A DNA stretch of 64,000 bases. Origin: Gordonia prachuapensis (GTDB lineage: Bacteria; Actinomycetota; Actinomycetes; Mycobacteriales; Mycobacteriaceae). Below, piece by piece: positions 17,123 to 26,358 of this stretch; position 1 is the first letter of the stretch, and every line of letters begins with the position of its first letter. The stretch is from contig NZ_JAZDUE010000016.1 in assembly GCF_036350515.1 (NCBI RefSeq), positions 80,601 to 144,600 on the forward strand, given 5' to 3'. Made by a program: the position numbers and the translations under genes. The notes below the pieces were generated by a model. The model was not told the DNA's origin. It saw only the letters and a list, made by a program, of their open reading frames with translations, and searched no databases.

Positions 17123-18395
17123 CTACGAGCGCCGACGACCACGCTTTCGGTTGCCCAGGTGATACGAATCCCGTGTCGCCTTCGACGCGTAGATGGCTCC
17201 GGTGAGGGGCGCTTCGGCACTGACCTCCTCGATCATCGACAGTTCCATGTCGATGGCGGCGCGGTCCTCCGGCCTCGCCAGGACGGACGCCGCCTGCAGG
17301 CGGTCGCGCGACTCACGCATGTGCGCCAGACCGCCGTCGAGGTCGCCGGTCTCGTAGGCCTGTGACGCCTCGAGCTTGGCCGCCTGACCCTCCTGATACA
17401 GCCGCTCCGACTGCACCTTCGGATCGGGCACCCGGTCGCCGAGTTCGTCGCCGGGAACCACGTTCACCGAGATGGGCAGCGACACCGTGTGTTCGGTGAG
17501 GGTCGCGGTCTCCACGTAACGCAACTCCAGCGACGCGATCTGCGCGAGGCCCAGCGAAGCGAGGCCGTCGACCTTCATCCGCAGCAACAGCTTCCGCGCC
17601 TCGAGCGCGTACAGGTCGCCGAGTTCGATCATCACCTCGCCGTCGGCGGTCTGGTGGGCGGGCAGGTCGTTGTACAGCGACAGTGCCTGCACCTGCGGCA
17701 CGTACCGCACGGTCAGTGTCACCGCCTGCGCCGACTTCGCCAGCAAACCCTCGACCTCACCGGCGATCGCCGCGCCGGCCGCGTCCGGGTCGTCGGCGAA
17801 CACGTGGTTGCCGTTGCCGGAGCGCGAGATCGCCGACAACAACGTCTCGTCGTAACCGCGGCCGTACCCGAGGGTGGACGTGACGATGCCGTCGGCGGCC
17901 GCCTTCGCGGTGATACTCGCGAACTCGTCCAGATCCTGGATGCCGCGGTTGACGTGACCGTCGCTGATCACCAGCACGGTGCCGCCGCGAATGCCGGCAG
18001 CAGCGGTGCCCCGTCGCAGTTCCTGCAGACCCCGCAGGTAGCCCGACGACAGGTCGGTGCAGCCGCCTGCGCTGATCGAGTTGATCGCGTCGGTGGCGCG
18101 CGGCTTGTCGGTGAGTGCAGCGGCGGGTACCACCACCTGGGCGTCGTCGTCGAAGGTGACTACGCCGAACACGTCAGACGGATCGAGCTGTGCGACAACC
18201 CCGGCCAGCGCCTTCCGTGCACCGTCGAGCGGCGGCCCGGACATGGAGCCGCTGCGGTCGAGCACCACCTGCAGCGCTGTGGCCGCGCGGTTGGTGTCCG
18301 GGGCGGCGGGCGCTTCCAGCTCGAGTAGGACGGTGACCTCGTCGGCGGCCTCATGGGCGACGACCTCGACGTCGAGAGCGGCGGAGAGTTTCATC
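17123..18395 (-). CDS. vWA domain protein
   Basis: A 424-residue cytoplasmic protein. A von Willebrand factor A domain spans about residues 40-225 with an intact MIDAS: DRSGSMS first, then a conserved Thr/Ser loop and ISDGH. A beta-rich region and a C-terminal helical region (residues 340-395, KLEASQAYETGDLDGG) follow. I chose the ATG at 18395 because AGGAAAGGA lies just upstream; a reading that begins at 18481 has no such site. It is divergent from the NrtR-like gene and upstream of the ADP-ribosylglycohydrolase. vWA proteins commonly scaffold metal-dependent assemblies; the partner is unknown. Confidence 0.85.
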
Positions 18396-18436
18396 GGATT
18401 TCCTTTCCTCCCACCTGGCATCCGACCGAGGCGGTG

Positions 18437-18469
18437 ACTTTGCGCGTTTTTGAGCTTACTACTTTGCGC
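18437..18469. promoter_or_regulatory. Direct repeats in divergent promoter, candidate regulator site
   Basis: Two exact copies of ACTTTGCGC begin at 18437 and 18461, 24 bp apart, in the 97-bp gap between the vWA start and the Nudix-regulator start. The spacing (about two helix turns) places both on one DNA face. Autoregulation by the NrtR-like protein is the simplest idea, not shown. Confidence 0.4.
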
Positions 18470-18492
18470 AGACATTCGCATAGGGTTGAGGC

Positions 18493-19212
18493 GTGAGTGC
18501 TCGCACCCGCGCCGGTCTCAGCGACTATCCGCGGCCCAACGTCGCCGTCGACATCGCCGTGCTCACGGTGGTCGACGCCACGTTGTGCGTTGTGGTTCAA
18601 CGCAACACGGACTCCGAGGGAGTCGCATTGCCGGGGCGGTTCGTCCGGGAACGGCACACCGTCGAGGAGACGGTCCGCGAGGTCCTCGAACTCAAACTGG
18701 GGCTTTCGCCCGATCACGTCCGACCGCACCTGCTGGCGGTGTTCAGCGATCCTGACCGAGATCCCCGGGGGTGGACGATCTCGATCGCGCATGCGGTGGC
18801 CCTACCGGCCGACGAACTGTCGGACGTCGTCGGCGAGGTCGCGCCGGTGACGTCGGACGGACAACTGACGTCAGGGGAGCGCTTGCTCTATGACCACGAA
18901 CAGATCATTGCAGCGGCCACCGACAATCTTCGCGAGCGCTACGAGGATCAGCCCGATCCGGACAATCTGCTACGCGCGCCGTACACGTTGTCGGAGCTGC
19001 GTGAGCTGCACGAAGCCATCCTGGGCCGGCGGCTGATGCGCGACTCGTTCAACCGTCGGGTGCAGCCGTTGCTCGCCGCCGAGATCACCGCCGACGGTCA
19101 GCCGGCGACCCGGGTCGGCGGTGGCCGGCCGGCGCGGCTGTACTCCAAGGACGCGCCGCCGACGGCGACGTTCGGGTGGCGGTTGCCGAGTGCGGAGGGT
19201 CGGGAGAAGTGA
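18493..19212 (+). CDS. NrtR-like Nudix-fold transcriptional regulator
   Basis: A 239-residue protein with an N-terminal Nudix fold (residues 15-145) and a C-terminal winged-helix domain (150-230: TLSELRELHEAILGRRLMRDSF is the NrtR-type hallmark). The Nudix box is degenerate: the REUxEExGU core reads REVLELKLGL, so the metal-binding Glu pair is missing. From family knowledge, NrtR proteins use a catalytically weak Nudix domain to sense ADP-ribose or related NAD metabolites. It is divergent from vWA and ADP-ribosylglycohydrolase genes, which it may control. GTG start. Confidence 0.8.
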   Translation: MSARTRAGLSDYPRPNVAVDIAVLTVVDATLCVVVQRNTDSEGVALPGRFVRERHTVEETVREVLELKLGLSPDHVRPHLLAVFSDPDRDPRGWTISIAHAVALPADELSDVVGEVAPVTSDGQLTSGERLLYDHEQIIAAATDNLRERYEDQPDPDNLLRAPYTLSELRELHEAILGRRLMRDSFNRRVQPLLAAEITADGQPATRVGGGRPARLYSKDAPPTATFGWRLPSAEGREK

Positions 19213-19718
19213 GGCGACTGGTTGGCTTGGGCTCTGCGCTCGCCATGGTTGCCGGCACTGCTGCGTGCTACAACTATGGCGAACCGGAAGTCGTGATCCG
19301 TGACATGTCGCTCGACGCTACGTGGCGCACCGTCAACGCGAACCTGCATGAGCTGGTGCCCGATTGGGACGCCAACCGTCCCTTTCCAGAGCACCCGCTG
19401 GATTGGCCCGCGACGTTGGTTGGCTGCGAGATCGGCGATGACAGCCGGTTGACCGGTCCGCCCTGGAGTGTCAGCGTCGAAACGGAACTGATCGATCTGG
19501 AGCAATCCGAGCTGGCCGACATCGATCGTGGTTTGGATGCGTTGGCGGCGCAGGGCTACGTCTCCGGAAAGGTCGGCTCGAGTGAGTCGACCGAGGACCG
19601 GCATGTCGAGAACGGCGAAGGCTTCTCTGTTCACCTTCGTGCCGATGAACAGTCGGGCACCTATCAGGTGGTCTCGGTGTCGCCGTGCATTCGTTTCGAT
19701 GGAGACGACAAGTACTGA
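19209..19718 (+). CDS. Putative lipoprotein
   Basis: I start this at the GTG at 19209 (GTGA overlap with the regulator stop), which gives a short basic n-region, a hydrophobic stretch and a lipobox-like GTAAC with C19 lipidated. The mature 150 residues are acidic, with no recognised domain. It is translationally coupled to the NrtR-like gene. A longer reading from 19176 would bury the signal peptide and is less likely. Confidence 0.6.
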   Translation: MRRLVGLGSALAMVAGTAACYNYGEPEVVIRDMSLDATWRTVNANLHELVPDWDANRPFPEHPLDWPATLVGCEIGDDSRLTGPPWSVSVETELIDLEQSELADIDRGLDALAAQGYVSGKVGSSESTEDRHVENGEGFSVHLRADEQSGTYQVVSVSPCIRFDGDDKY

Positions 19719-19849
19719 CGCGGGATAGGTCCACGGTGATCCGACAGCGCGGAGTTGCGTTGTCCGCCAGACCGAATTACTCGTGGAACTGGCCTTTAGG
19801 CAATCGTGGTCGAGCCGTAGCGGGCCAGTCCTCCCCGGTGTCCCAGATA

Positions 19850-20242
19850 TCAGCGAGGGGCGACCACGGCGATCCCGTGCGAGCGAGCCGCATCCGCCAT
19901 TCGGTCGTCGTACGTGACAATGCCTTCGAGGTCGTCACCGAGTTCGAGAGCGGCTGTGAGGTGGATAGCGTCCAAAGTGCGCAAGACCGTCGGGTCCAGG
20001 TGTCCAGCGGCTTCGAAAATTCTGGTGGTCACGGGCACGAGCGTGATCGAGTCCAGGACCACCCGTGCCTCCCTGGCACGGTCGTCCGCTGTCCGGCGTA
20101 CCGCACGGAGAAGTTCGGTGCGGGCGAGGTCAGACGACACCAGATCGCGGCCTTCGTCGGGAAGCCAAGACATCAAGGCAGACGTTTCCTCCTCGGCGAC
20201 GACGAGTTTGACCAGCGCGGAAGTGTCGAGATAGTGCGCCAC
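19850..20242 (-). CDS. vapC: PIN-domain toxin VapC
   Basis: A 130-residue PIN-domain ribonuclease with the acidic active-site set: D6 in YLDTSALVKL, Glu in ARTELLRA near residue 43, Asp in LDAIHL near 91 and TYDDRM near 111. It lies 3 bp downstream of its antitoxin gene, the usual order. Substrate RNA unknown; actinobacterial VapC enzymes often cut tRNA or rRNA. Confidence 0.88.
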   Translation of the reverse strand: MAHYLDTSALVKLVVAEEETSALMSWLPDEGRDLVSSDLARTELLRAVRRTADDRAREARVVLDSITLVPVTTRIFEAAGHLDPTVLRTLDAIHLTAALELGDDLEGIVTYDDRMADAARSHGIAVVAPR

Positions 20243-20245
20243 CTG

Positions 20246-20509
20246 TCAGTACCGCTCGGAGGCACGCATCGCGGCGAGTTCCTCTGACAACGCAGGGCCC
20301 GGCTCCGGCGGCGGAAGTTCACGGATATCGCGTCGTGGAGGACGAGCAGCCCCCGACGAGAGCAGGCGCTCCAAGGGAGAGTTGGGAATCGACGTCATCT
20401 GCGCGACCGGGCGTCCACGATCCGTGATGATCACGGTTTCGCCCGCGGCCGCCTCCGCCACCACTGCGGAGGCGTTCTGCTTGAGTGCGCGGATTCCCAC
20501 TTCAGACAT
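20246..20509 (-). CDS. vapB: Antitoxin, Phd/VapB family
   Basis: An 87-residue protein with the Phd/YefM-type DNA-binding N-terminus (IRALKQNASAVVAEAAAGE, then VIITDRGRPVAQM) and a flexible proline-rich C-terminal tail that would wrap the toxin. It is first in the operon with VapC 3 bp downstream. Typical autorepression by the antitoxin-toxin complex is expected; no clear palindrome was found in the short upstream gap. Confidence 0.85.
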   Translation of the reverse strand: MSEVGIRALKQNASAVVAEAAAGETVIITDRGRPVAQMTSIPNSPLERLLSSGAARPPRRDIRELPPPEPGPALSEELAAMRASERY

Positions 20510-20581
20510 GTGCTACATGGTAGCTCATTCGTTGGCTGACTAATCTAGCTCGACATGGGTGAACAGGCGTATATCCGCAGC

Positions 20582-21769
20582 TCACTCTGCCAGCGTGCGC
20601 CGCCCGATTGCCGCCGACAGCGCGTCCAGTTCGGCAAGCACGTCGACGGCCGCCCAGATCTGGTTGCGCTTGGCGGTCGACAACGGCTCCAAGATCCCGA
20701 CCTCGGTCAGGCGGCCCAGAGCTCGGTAGGTACTTGCATCGGACGTCCAGGTGATCTGTTGTGCCGCATCTGCATCGAGTACAGGCGAGTCGAGAAGCCG
20801 GTCCAGGATGGCGGCGTCGGCGGAGTTGGCGCGTGGACGTACACGCTCGTTCCACAGCGCAGGCAGGCTCGCGAGGACGCGGGCGGATTCTTCTGATGCT
20901 GCGGCAGCGTGCGATGTTCCCTCCGCCACGTAGTCGACGAAACTGTCGACATCGCCGCTGCGGTAGTCGTCCAGTTTCGCGAAGTACCGGGTGGTGTCGG
21001 CGAGCATCGCGGAGGCCAGCGGCACCGTAATGCGTTCGGTGAGGCCTCGGCGGCGGAGAATCGCGCTGATCAACGCGCGCCCGATGCGGCCGTTGCCGTC
21101 GACGAACGGATGAATGGACTCGAACTGGGCATGCGCGATCGCGGCTTGCGCCAAGACGGGCAAGTCGATTCGGTTGCTGAACCGGATCAGGTCGTCCATG
21201 AGCGGCGCGACAAACTCGGGCGGAGGCGGGATGTACATCGCATGCAGGGGTGAGTGATCGCTGCCGCCGATCCAGTTCTGCACGTCTCGGACCATGCCGG
21301 CATCCTGTGCCTGGTAGTAGTCGGGAGCCATGAGCACGGCGTGGGAACGTAGGACGAGATCAAGGGTGATCGGGCCGTATCCGGCGGCGTCGACCATCGC
21401 GATCAACGCGTGAACCGCAGCGAGCTGTGATCGGGCTTCGGCGCTTGCCTTCCCACCCGCCAAAGCTTTGCCAAAAGCGCGCAGCCCGGCGTCGATGTGC
21501 TCGATCTTCGACGATGCGATCGACTCACTACGCAGCAAGAAGTCGGCCAGAGGCGCCAAGTGCGCCCCGTACCCGGCTTCCAGTCGAGCAACCGCGATCA
21601 CGGCCTTCTCGTGGGACCTCGCAACGCTGCCGATCGGGTCGTACGGTAAATCCGCGATCATCGGTGGAACCGCCACCTCGATCGTTCGCAGCATCCGATC
21701 GGCGCGCGACCCTGAGTGTCCGCGGGGCACCCAGGCACGTTCTTCCGTTCGGATACCGGGCCAATCCAT
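20582..21769 (-). CDS. Fic family protein
   Basis: A 395-residue protein with a complete Fic motif HPFVDGNGR (H220-R228), so nucleotidyl (AMP) transfer to a target is expected. An N-terminal inhibitory-helix motif of class II type is present as SSKIEH (residues 86-91); the usual final Gly/Asn is His. A Fic_N-type domain comes first and a winged-helix region near 320-390 last, the common Fic-wHTH layout. I start at the ATG at 21769; longer readings to 22321 extend into an AT-rich promoter-like zone. The TA-like pair VapBC is next to it but is a separate unit. Confidence 0.88.
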   Translation of the reverse strand: MDWPGIRTEERAWVPRGHSGSRADRMLRTIEVAVPPMIADLPYDPIGSVARSHEKAVIAVARLEAGYGAHLAPLADFLLRSESIASSKIEHIDAGLRAFGKALAGGKASAEARSQLAAVHALIAMVDAAGYGPITLDLVLRSHAVLMAPDYYQAQDAGMVRDVQNWIGGSDHSPLHAMYIPPPPEFVAPLMDDLIRFSNRIDLPVLAQAAIAHAQFESIHPFVDGNGRIGRALISAILRRRGLTERITVPLASAMLADTTRYFAKLDDYRSGDVDSFVDYVAEGTSHAAAASEESARVLASLPALWNERVRPRANSADAAILDRLLDSPVLDADAAQQITWTSDASTYRALGRLTEVGILEPLSTAKRNQIWAAVDVLAELDALSAAIGRRTLAE

Positions 21770-21815
21770 GAGAACTCCGTGGACGAAGAAAGTACAACAA
21801 CGACGCCGTAAGTGT

Positions 21816-21858
21816 ACTTTAGGGCTATTAAAGTTAGCTATGGATCTTGTAGTTAACT
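21816..21858. promoter_or_regulatory. Palindromes upstream of the Fic gene
   Basis: An inverted repeat ACTTTA-7 bp-TAAAGT spans 21816-21834, and a perfect palindrome AGTTAACT lies at 21851-21858. Both sit in an unusually AT-rich stretch 45-90 bp before the Fic start. They look like an operator, perhaps for the winged-helix part of the Fic protein itself (inference). Confidence 0.4.
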
Positions 21859-21959
21859 TTTCTGTGCAACGCACTCCGACCCGACACGACCCCGAGATCC
21901 CCAGGTCACGCGCCCTCCGCTCGTACAGTGAGCCGAAGCCGGCGACCGAGGATGGACCG

Positions 21960-22277
21960 ATGAGCAAGAAGCGTGAGCGTGACACGACGAAGCGCCTCGA
22001 AGCCGAGGTGACGCGGCTGCAGAGCGAGCTCGCGCGGGTCGAGAAGGTCACGCGCAAGCGCATCAACCGGCTGGAGAAGGATGCCGCCGAACTCCGGGCG
22101 CTGATGCGCTCGATGACCGAGCCGGTGACGCCTCCGGCGACCTCTGCGCCGGTGACGGCGAGCCCGAAGCCGCCTTCACCGAAGCGCACGATGCCCGAAC
22201 CCGCCGGTGAGTCGCCGGCCAGGAAGGCGATCGCGAACTGGCCCACGGTCACCAAGGCGTATCTGACGACGCACTGA
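21960..22277 (+). CDS. Small coiled-coil protein
   Basis: A 105-residue basic protein: residues 3-48 form a heptad-like coiled coil (RLEAEVTRLQSELARVEK...), followed by a Pro/Ala/Thr-rich linker and a short C-terminal helix. No signal peptide, no known family. Codon third-position GC and the clean ATG support it, but it is small and unrecognised. Confidence 0.55.
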   Translation: MSKKRERDTTKRLEAEVTRLQSELARVEKVTRKRINRLEKDAAELRALMRSMTEPVTPPATSAPVTASPKPPSPKRTMPEPAGESPARKAIANWPTVTKAYLTTH

Positions 22278-22367
22278 GCAGTGCGGCGCGAGCAGCGTCG
22301 CATGCCGCACTGCGCGCCCACACGGAACGACTACCGTCATGTGCAGCCACCGAACGAAGGAGCAGCC

Positions 22368-23162
22368 ATGACCACCCCGCAGGCCGACGCCGTCCTCACC
22401 GACTTCATCGACGCCATCACCACCGGCAGCCTCGAGGTGATCGACCTGACCACCCCGCTCAGCGCCGCCACCCCGGCCTTGCGTCTGCCCGACCCGTTCG
22501 TCAACCTGATCGACTTCAGCCTCGAAGAGGTCAGCGCGTACAACGAGCCGGGCCCGTTCTGGCGGCACAACAACATTCACACCGGCGAGCACATCGGCAC
22601 CCACCTCGACGCGCCGGTGCACTGGATCACCGGCCGCGACGGCGACGACGTCTCCCAGATCCCCGTCCAACGACTCATCGGGAAGGCCGCGGTGCTCGAC
22701 CTCACCGCCAAGGTCGCCGACAATCCCGACTACCTCCTCACCATCGCCGACGTCGAAGAATGGGAAGGCACCCACGGCCAACTTGACGCCGGCACCTGGC
22801 TACTGCTGCAGACGGGTTGGGAATCGCGCGGCGGATCGGAGGCCGAGTTCCTCAACGCCGACGACACCGGCTCGCACACACCGGGAGTCGCATCCGACTG
22901 CGCCGAATGGCTTGCCGCCCAACGTGACATCACCGGCCTCGGGGTGGAGACCGTCGGCGTTGACGCCGGCCTGGCCGCCGGATTCGACCCCGCCTTCCCG
23001 GTACACCACTACTTCCTCGGCAACGACAAGTACGGCCTGACGTCGCTGCGCAACCTCGGCCGGCTGCCCGCCACCGGTGCGCTGCTGGTGGTCACCCCGC
23101 TGCCGATCGTCGGCGGCACCGGCAGCCCGTCGCGGGTGCTCGCGGTGATCGGCGCGGCATGA
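22368..23162 (+). CDS. Cyclase-family metal hydrolase
   Basis: A 264-residue protein of the cyclase/kynurenine formamidase-like family (PF04199-type). The metal motif HxGTHxDxPxH is present as HIGTHLDAPVH, and conserved His residues follow near VHHYFL. The ATG at 22368 has AAGGAG upstream; the longer reading from 22281 is not supported. Its stop overlaps the ATG of the ThDP-dependent gene (ATGA), so the two are coupled. The family hydrolyses amides or lactones; the substrate is unknown. Confidence 0.85.
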   Translation: MTTPQADAVLTDFIDAITTGSLEVIDLTTPLSAATPALRLPDPFVNLIDFSLEEVSAYNEPGPFWRHNNIHTGEHIGTHLDAPVHWITGRDGDDVSQIPVQRLIGKAAVLDLTAKVADNPDYLLTIADVEEWEGTHGQLDAGTWLLLQTGWESRGGSEAEFLNADDTGSHTPGVASDCAEWLAAQRDITGLGVETVGVDAGLAAGFDPAFPVHHYFLGNDKYGLTSLRNLGRLPATGALLVVTPLPIVGGTGSPSRVLAVIGAA

Positions 23163-24817
23163 CCACCTACGGTCCCACCGTCGCCGACGTGGTGGGCCGA
23201 ACCCTGGCCGATCTCGGCGTCGGCCACGTCTTCGGGGTCGTCGGTAGTGGCAACTTCACGATGACCAATGCCCTTCGGGCAGGTGGTGTTCCGTTCACCG
23301 CAGCCCGCCACGAGGGCGGTGCGGCGATGATGGCCGACGGCTACTCGCGCATGTCGTCGCGCGTCGGGGTGGTGTCGCTACACCAGGGATGCGGACTCAC
23401 CAACGCGATGACCGGCATCGCCGAAGCGGCCAAGAGTCGCACCCCGATGATCGTGCTCACCGCCGACAGCCCCGCCGCGGCCCTGCGCTCCAACTTCCGC
23501 GTCGACCAGGAGTCGATGGTGACCAGCGTGGGCGCGGTCAGCGAGCGGGTCTACTCGGCGCAGACCGTGGTCGCCGACGTGACACGCGCGTATCGGATCG
23601 CGGTGACGCAGCGTCGCACGGTGGTGCTGAATGTGGCCATCGATGTCGCGGCGAGCGCGGCGTCAGTGGAGGGGCCGATTGACGCGGTCGTCGAGGCTCC
23701 GCGGGTGCGGCCGAATGCGGAAGCGGTGGCGCATCTCGTCGACGCCATTCGGGCATCGAGTAAGCCGGTGTTCGTCGCGGGCCGCGGCGGTCGTGGGGCG
23801 GGTCCCGAGATCGCTGCGCTGGCCGAGGCTTCCGGAGCCTTGCTCGCGACATCGGCGGTGGCGCACGGGCTCTTCGTCGACGACGAGTACGCCCTGGGCA
23901 TCTCAGGTGGCTTCTCCACCCCGACATCGGCCGAGCTGATTGCCGACGCCGACCTCATCGTCGGATGGGGATGCGCGCTCAACATGTGGACGATGCGACA
24001 CGGCAAGCTCATCGGGTCGGAGACGACGGTTGTCCAGGTAGACGATGACGTCGACGCGATCGGCGCACACCGCCCGGCCACGTTCGGCGTCGTCGGTGAC
24101 TGCGGGCTGACGGCGCAGGATGTGCTTGCCGAACTGGGACAATCGGACGTCCCGCGCTACCGCACCGCCGAAGTCGTCGCTCGAATCGCCAAAGACTCAC
24201 GGTGGCAGCATGTTCCGGTCGACGACAGCTCCACCGACGACCGCATCGATCCGCGCGCACTGACCATCGCACTCGATGAGATCCTGCCCGCCGAACGGGT
24301 CGTGTCCATCGACTCCGGCAACTTCATGGGCTACCCGGCCACCCACCTGTCGGTGCCCGACGAGTACGGCTTCTGCTTCACCCAGGCTTTCCAATCGATC
24401 GGACTCGGACTCGGGACCGCGATCGGTGCGGCAATCGCTCAGCCGCAACGACTTCCCGTGCTGGGCACCGGCGACGGCGGCTTCCTGATGAGCATCGCCG
24501 ACCTGGAGACCGCCGTGCGGATCGGTCTGCCACTGGTGGTGATCGTCTACAACGACGCGGCCTACGGCGCCGAGGTGCACCACTTCACCGGCGTCGACCA
24601 CGCCACGGTCACCTTCCCGGACACCGACATCGCCGCCATTGCTGAGGGATTCGGCGCACGAGGCGTCACCGTGCGGACCCTCGACGACCTCGACGGCGTG
24701 CGGCAGTGGGTCGACGAGTTCCGGTCAACCGGCTCGGCGCGACCCCTTGTCGTCGACGCAAAGATCGCCGACGACGGCGGCTCCTGGTGGTTGGCTGAGG
24801 CATTCGCGGGGCACTGA
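23159..24817 (+). CDS. Thiamine-diphosphate-dependent enzyme, acetolactate synthase-like
   Basis: A 552-residue protein with the three-domain ThDP fold. The catalytic Glu is E52 (RHEGG), and the ThDP/Mg motif GDG...N is intact (GTGDGG then VYNDAAYG). Length and pattern match the ALS/benzoylformate decarboxylase/oxalyl-CoA decarboxylase group. No regulatory small subunit lies nearby, so it is probably a catabolic enzyme rather than the biosynthetic IlvB. Coupled to the cyclase gene, suggesting successive steps on a 2-keto acid or its precursor (inference). Confidence 0.82.
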   Translation: MTTYGPTVADVVGRTLADLGVGHVFGVVGSGNFTMTNALRAGGVPFTAARHEGGAAMMADGYSRMSSRVGVVSLHQGCGLTNAMTGIAEAAKSRTPMIVLTADSPAAALRSNFRVDQESMVTSVGAVSERVYSAQTVVADVTRAYRIAVTQRRTVVLNVAIDVAASAASVEGPIDAVVEAPRVRPNAEAVAHLVDAIRASSKPVFVAGRGGRGAGPEIAALAEASGALLATSAVAHGLFVDDEYALGISGGFSTPTSAELIADADLIVGWGCALNMWTMRHGKLIGSETTVVQVDDDVDAIGAHRPATFGVVGDCGLTAQDVLAELGQSDVPRYRTAEVVARIAKDSRWQHVPVDDSSTDDRIDPRALTIALDEILPAERVVSIDSGNFMGYPATHLSVPDEYGFCFTQAFQSIGLGLGTAIGAAIAQPQRLPVLGTGDGGFLMSIADLETAVRIGLPLVVIVYNDAAYGAEVHHFTGVDHATVTFPDTDIAAIAEGFGARGVTVRTLDDLDGVRQWVDEFRSTGSARPLVVDAKIADDGGSWWLAEAFAGH

Positions 24818-24830
24818 GTGACGAGCCGCG

Positions 24831-26126
24831 TCAGCCGGCAGGTACCGGTGCTGGCGCCAGATCCTTGAGGAACTTCTCGATGCTGGGAACGATCGGCGGC
24901 GCGTCGAGCGCGGGCATCCGGGGAGGCGTGATCACCGGCAGTGTCGGTGGGGTGATCGCCGGCGCGGGTGGGGGCACGATGTTCTTGACCATCCGGTCGA
25001 ACTCGGCGGAGACGTCCTGCACGGTCTTCGTGACGTCGTCGGTCACCCGCTCGACCTGAGCCGGAACATCCGCGGCCAGTTTGTTCAGCCCGGCGACGGG
25101 ATCGGGCAGCGCCGGCGGTGGCGGCAACTCCAGCCGAGGAAGCGCGGGTATCTCGAGGCGCGCGTTGCGGGTTCCCGCTCCCGGTAGCGGGATCGGCCGC
25201 AGCGCACCGGCGATGAAGTCGCGCTGGTTGAGCAGGGTGGGGATGACGCCGTGGATGACCTCGAAGTGAATCCCGGCCGGCGGCAGGAACGGGGCGTCGA
25301 TCGTGAAACCGGTGGGATTGCCACCGAGGAGTCCCGGCAGACCCAGCTCGGCCGAGACACCCACCGAACCGATCAGCGGCAAGTTGATGCTGAATCCGAT
25401 CTGGAACTCGTGGCCGTTCAGCAGCGCGTCGACGATCTTGACCGGGTCATTGAGGAGGTGGCTGACGAAGGTGACCGGGTCGCCGCGCAGCACCGAGAGA
25501 AGCAGTCCGGCGCCGCTGACGCTGAGGACCCACGCGACCGACAGCGCAGTACCGATGAGCGCCGGCGTGACGAGCAACGCGACGATCGGAAGTCGGAGCG
25601 CGACCCGTCCGGCATTGGCGAGCGTGTTCCACAGGATCGGCAGCAGGTCGGCATGGCCCTCGTTGGCGATGCGGATCGCGTCTTCCAGCGGGACCAGTGC
25701 CGCCGCCGCGGCCTCCTCGAACCGACCCTGCAGCAGCAGGGTGAACGACCGGAACACTGCTCCGGGCACCTCGAGCGCGACCCGGCCGAGCTGTGCGTAG
25801 GTGTTGAACTCGACGGCCAGGAAGTAGGCGATGTTGGCCAGCTGATTGCGGCCGATCTGCGTGAGGATGGGGGCCGGCTCCTCGATGAGGATGCCGCCTA
25901 TCTCCGCCAGATTCTGGCCGGTGTTGGCGAACAACGTCCCCCAGGTGACGAGCGGATTGACGAACCGCACCGGGTTCACGTCGAGGGTTTGCGTCGCAAC
26001 CACCGGTGCCGCGATCGGCTCGACCGGCTTCGTCGGTGCCGACTGCAGGGCGGGAACCGCGATCAGGAGAGTGGCAGCGAACGCGGCGATGCCGGCTTTC
26101 ACCTGCAGGCCAAGCCATTTCGGCAT
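24831..26126 (-). CDS. Exported hypothetical protein with proline-rich tail
   Basis: A 431-residue protein with a signal peptide (MPKWLGLQVKAGIAAFAATL, cleavage near AVPALQSA). The central part has repeated W/L-N-T and IxxEPAP elements and one long hydrophobic region (about residues 165-200), so it may sit in or on the envelope. The last 100 residues are rich in proline with a coiled segment. Similar long, weakly conserved exported proteins are common in mycolic-acid bacteria, but no domain is recognised. I start at the ATG at 26126; readings reaching 26498 cross the neighbour's promoter region. Confidence 0.65.
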   Translation of the reverse strand: MPKWLGLQVKAGIAAFAATLLIAVPALQSAPTKPVEPIAAPVVATQTLDVNPVRFVNPLVTWGTLFANTGQNLAEIGGILIEEPAPILTQIGRNQLANIAYFLAVEFNTYAQLGRVALEVPGAVFRSFTLLLQGRFEEAAAAALVPLEDAIRIANEGHADLLPILWNTLANAGRVALRLPIVALLVTPALIGTALSVAWVLSVSGAGLLLSVLRGDPVTFVSHLLNDPVKIVDALLNGHEFQIGFSINLPLIGSVGVSAELGLPGLLGGNPTGFTIDAPFLPPAGIHFEVIHGVIPTLLNQRDFIAGALRPIPLPGAGTRNARLEIPALPRLELPPPPALPDPVAGLNKLAADVPAQVERVTDDVTKTVQDVSAEFDRMVKNIVPPPAPAITPPTLPVITPPRMPALDAPPIVPSIEKFLKDLAPAPVPAG

Positions 26127-26358
26127 AGCATTTCTCGCTCTCGGCAGACAACGCGGATGGCCCGCAGGTCTGCGAACCGCGAATCTTCGTGTGCGACAAA
26201 TATCCGGTCTTTGTTGTAGCACATTGGGCGTTGATCGGCTGGGCTTCGAGGAAAGCCGGCGGCCGAGCGTCACCCCGGTCCCTGAGGAGTTCGCTCCCCA
26301 CGACCGGCACGTCAGTATCATCGCGACCATCGAGACCACGCGAGGAGGCGACTGATCG

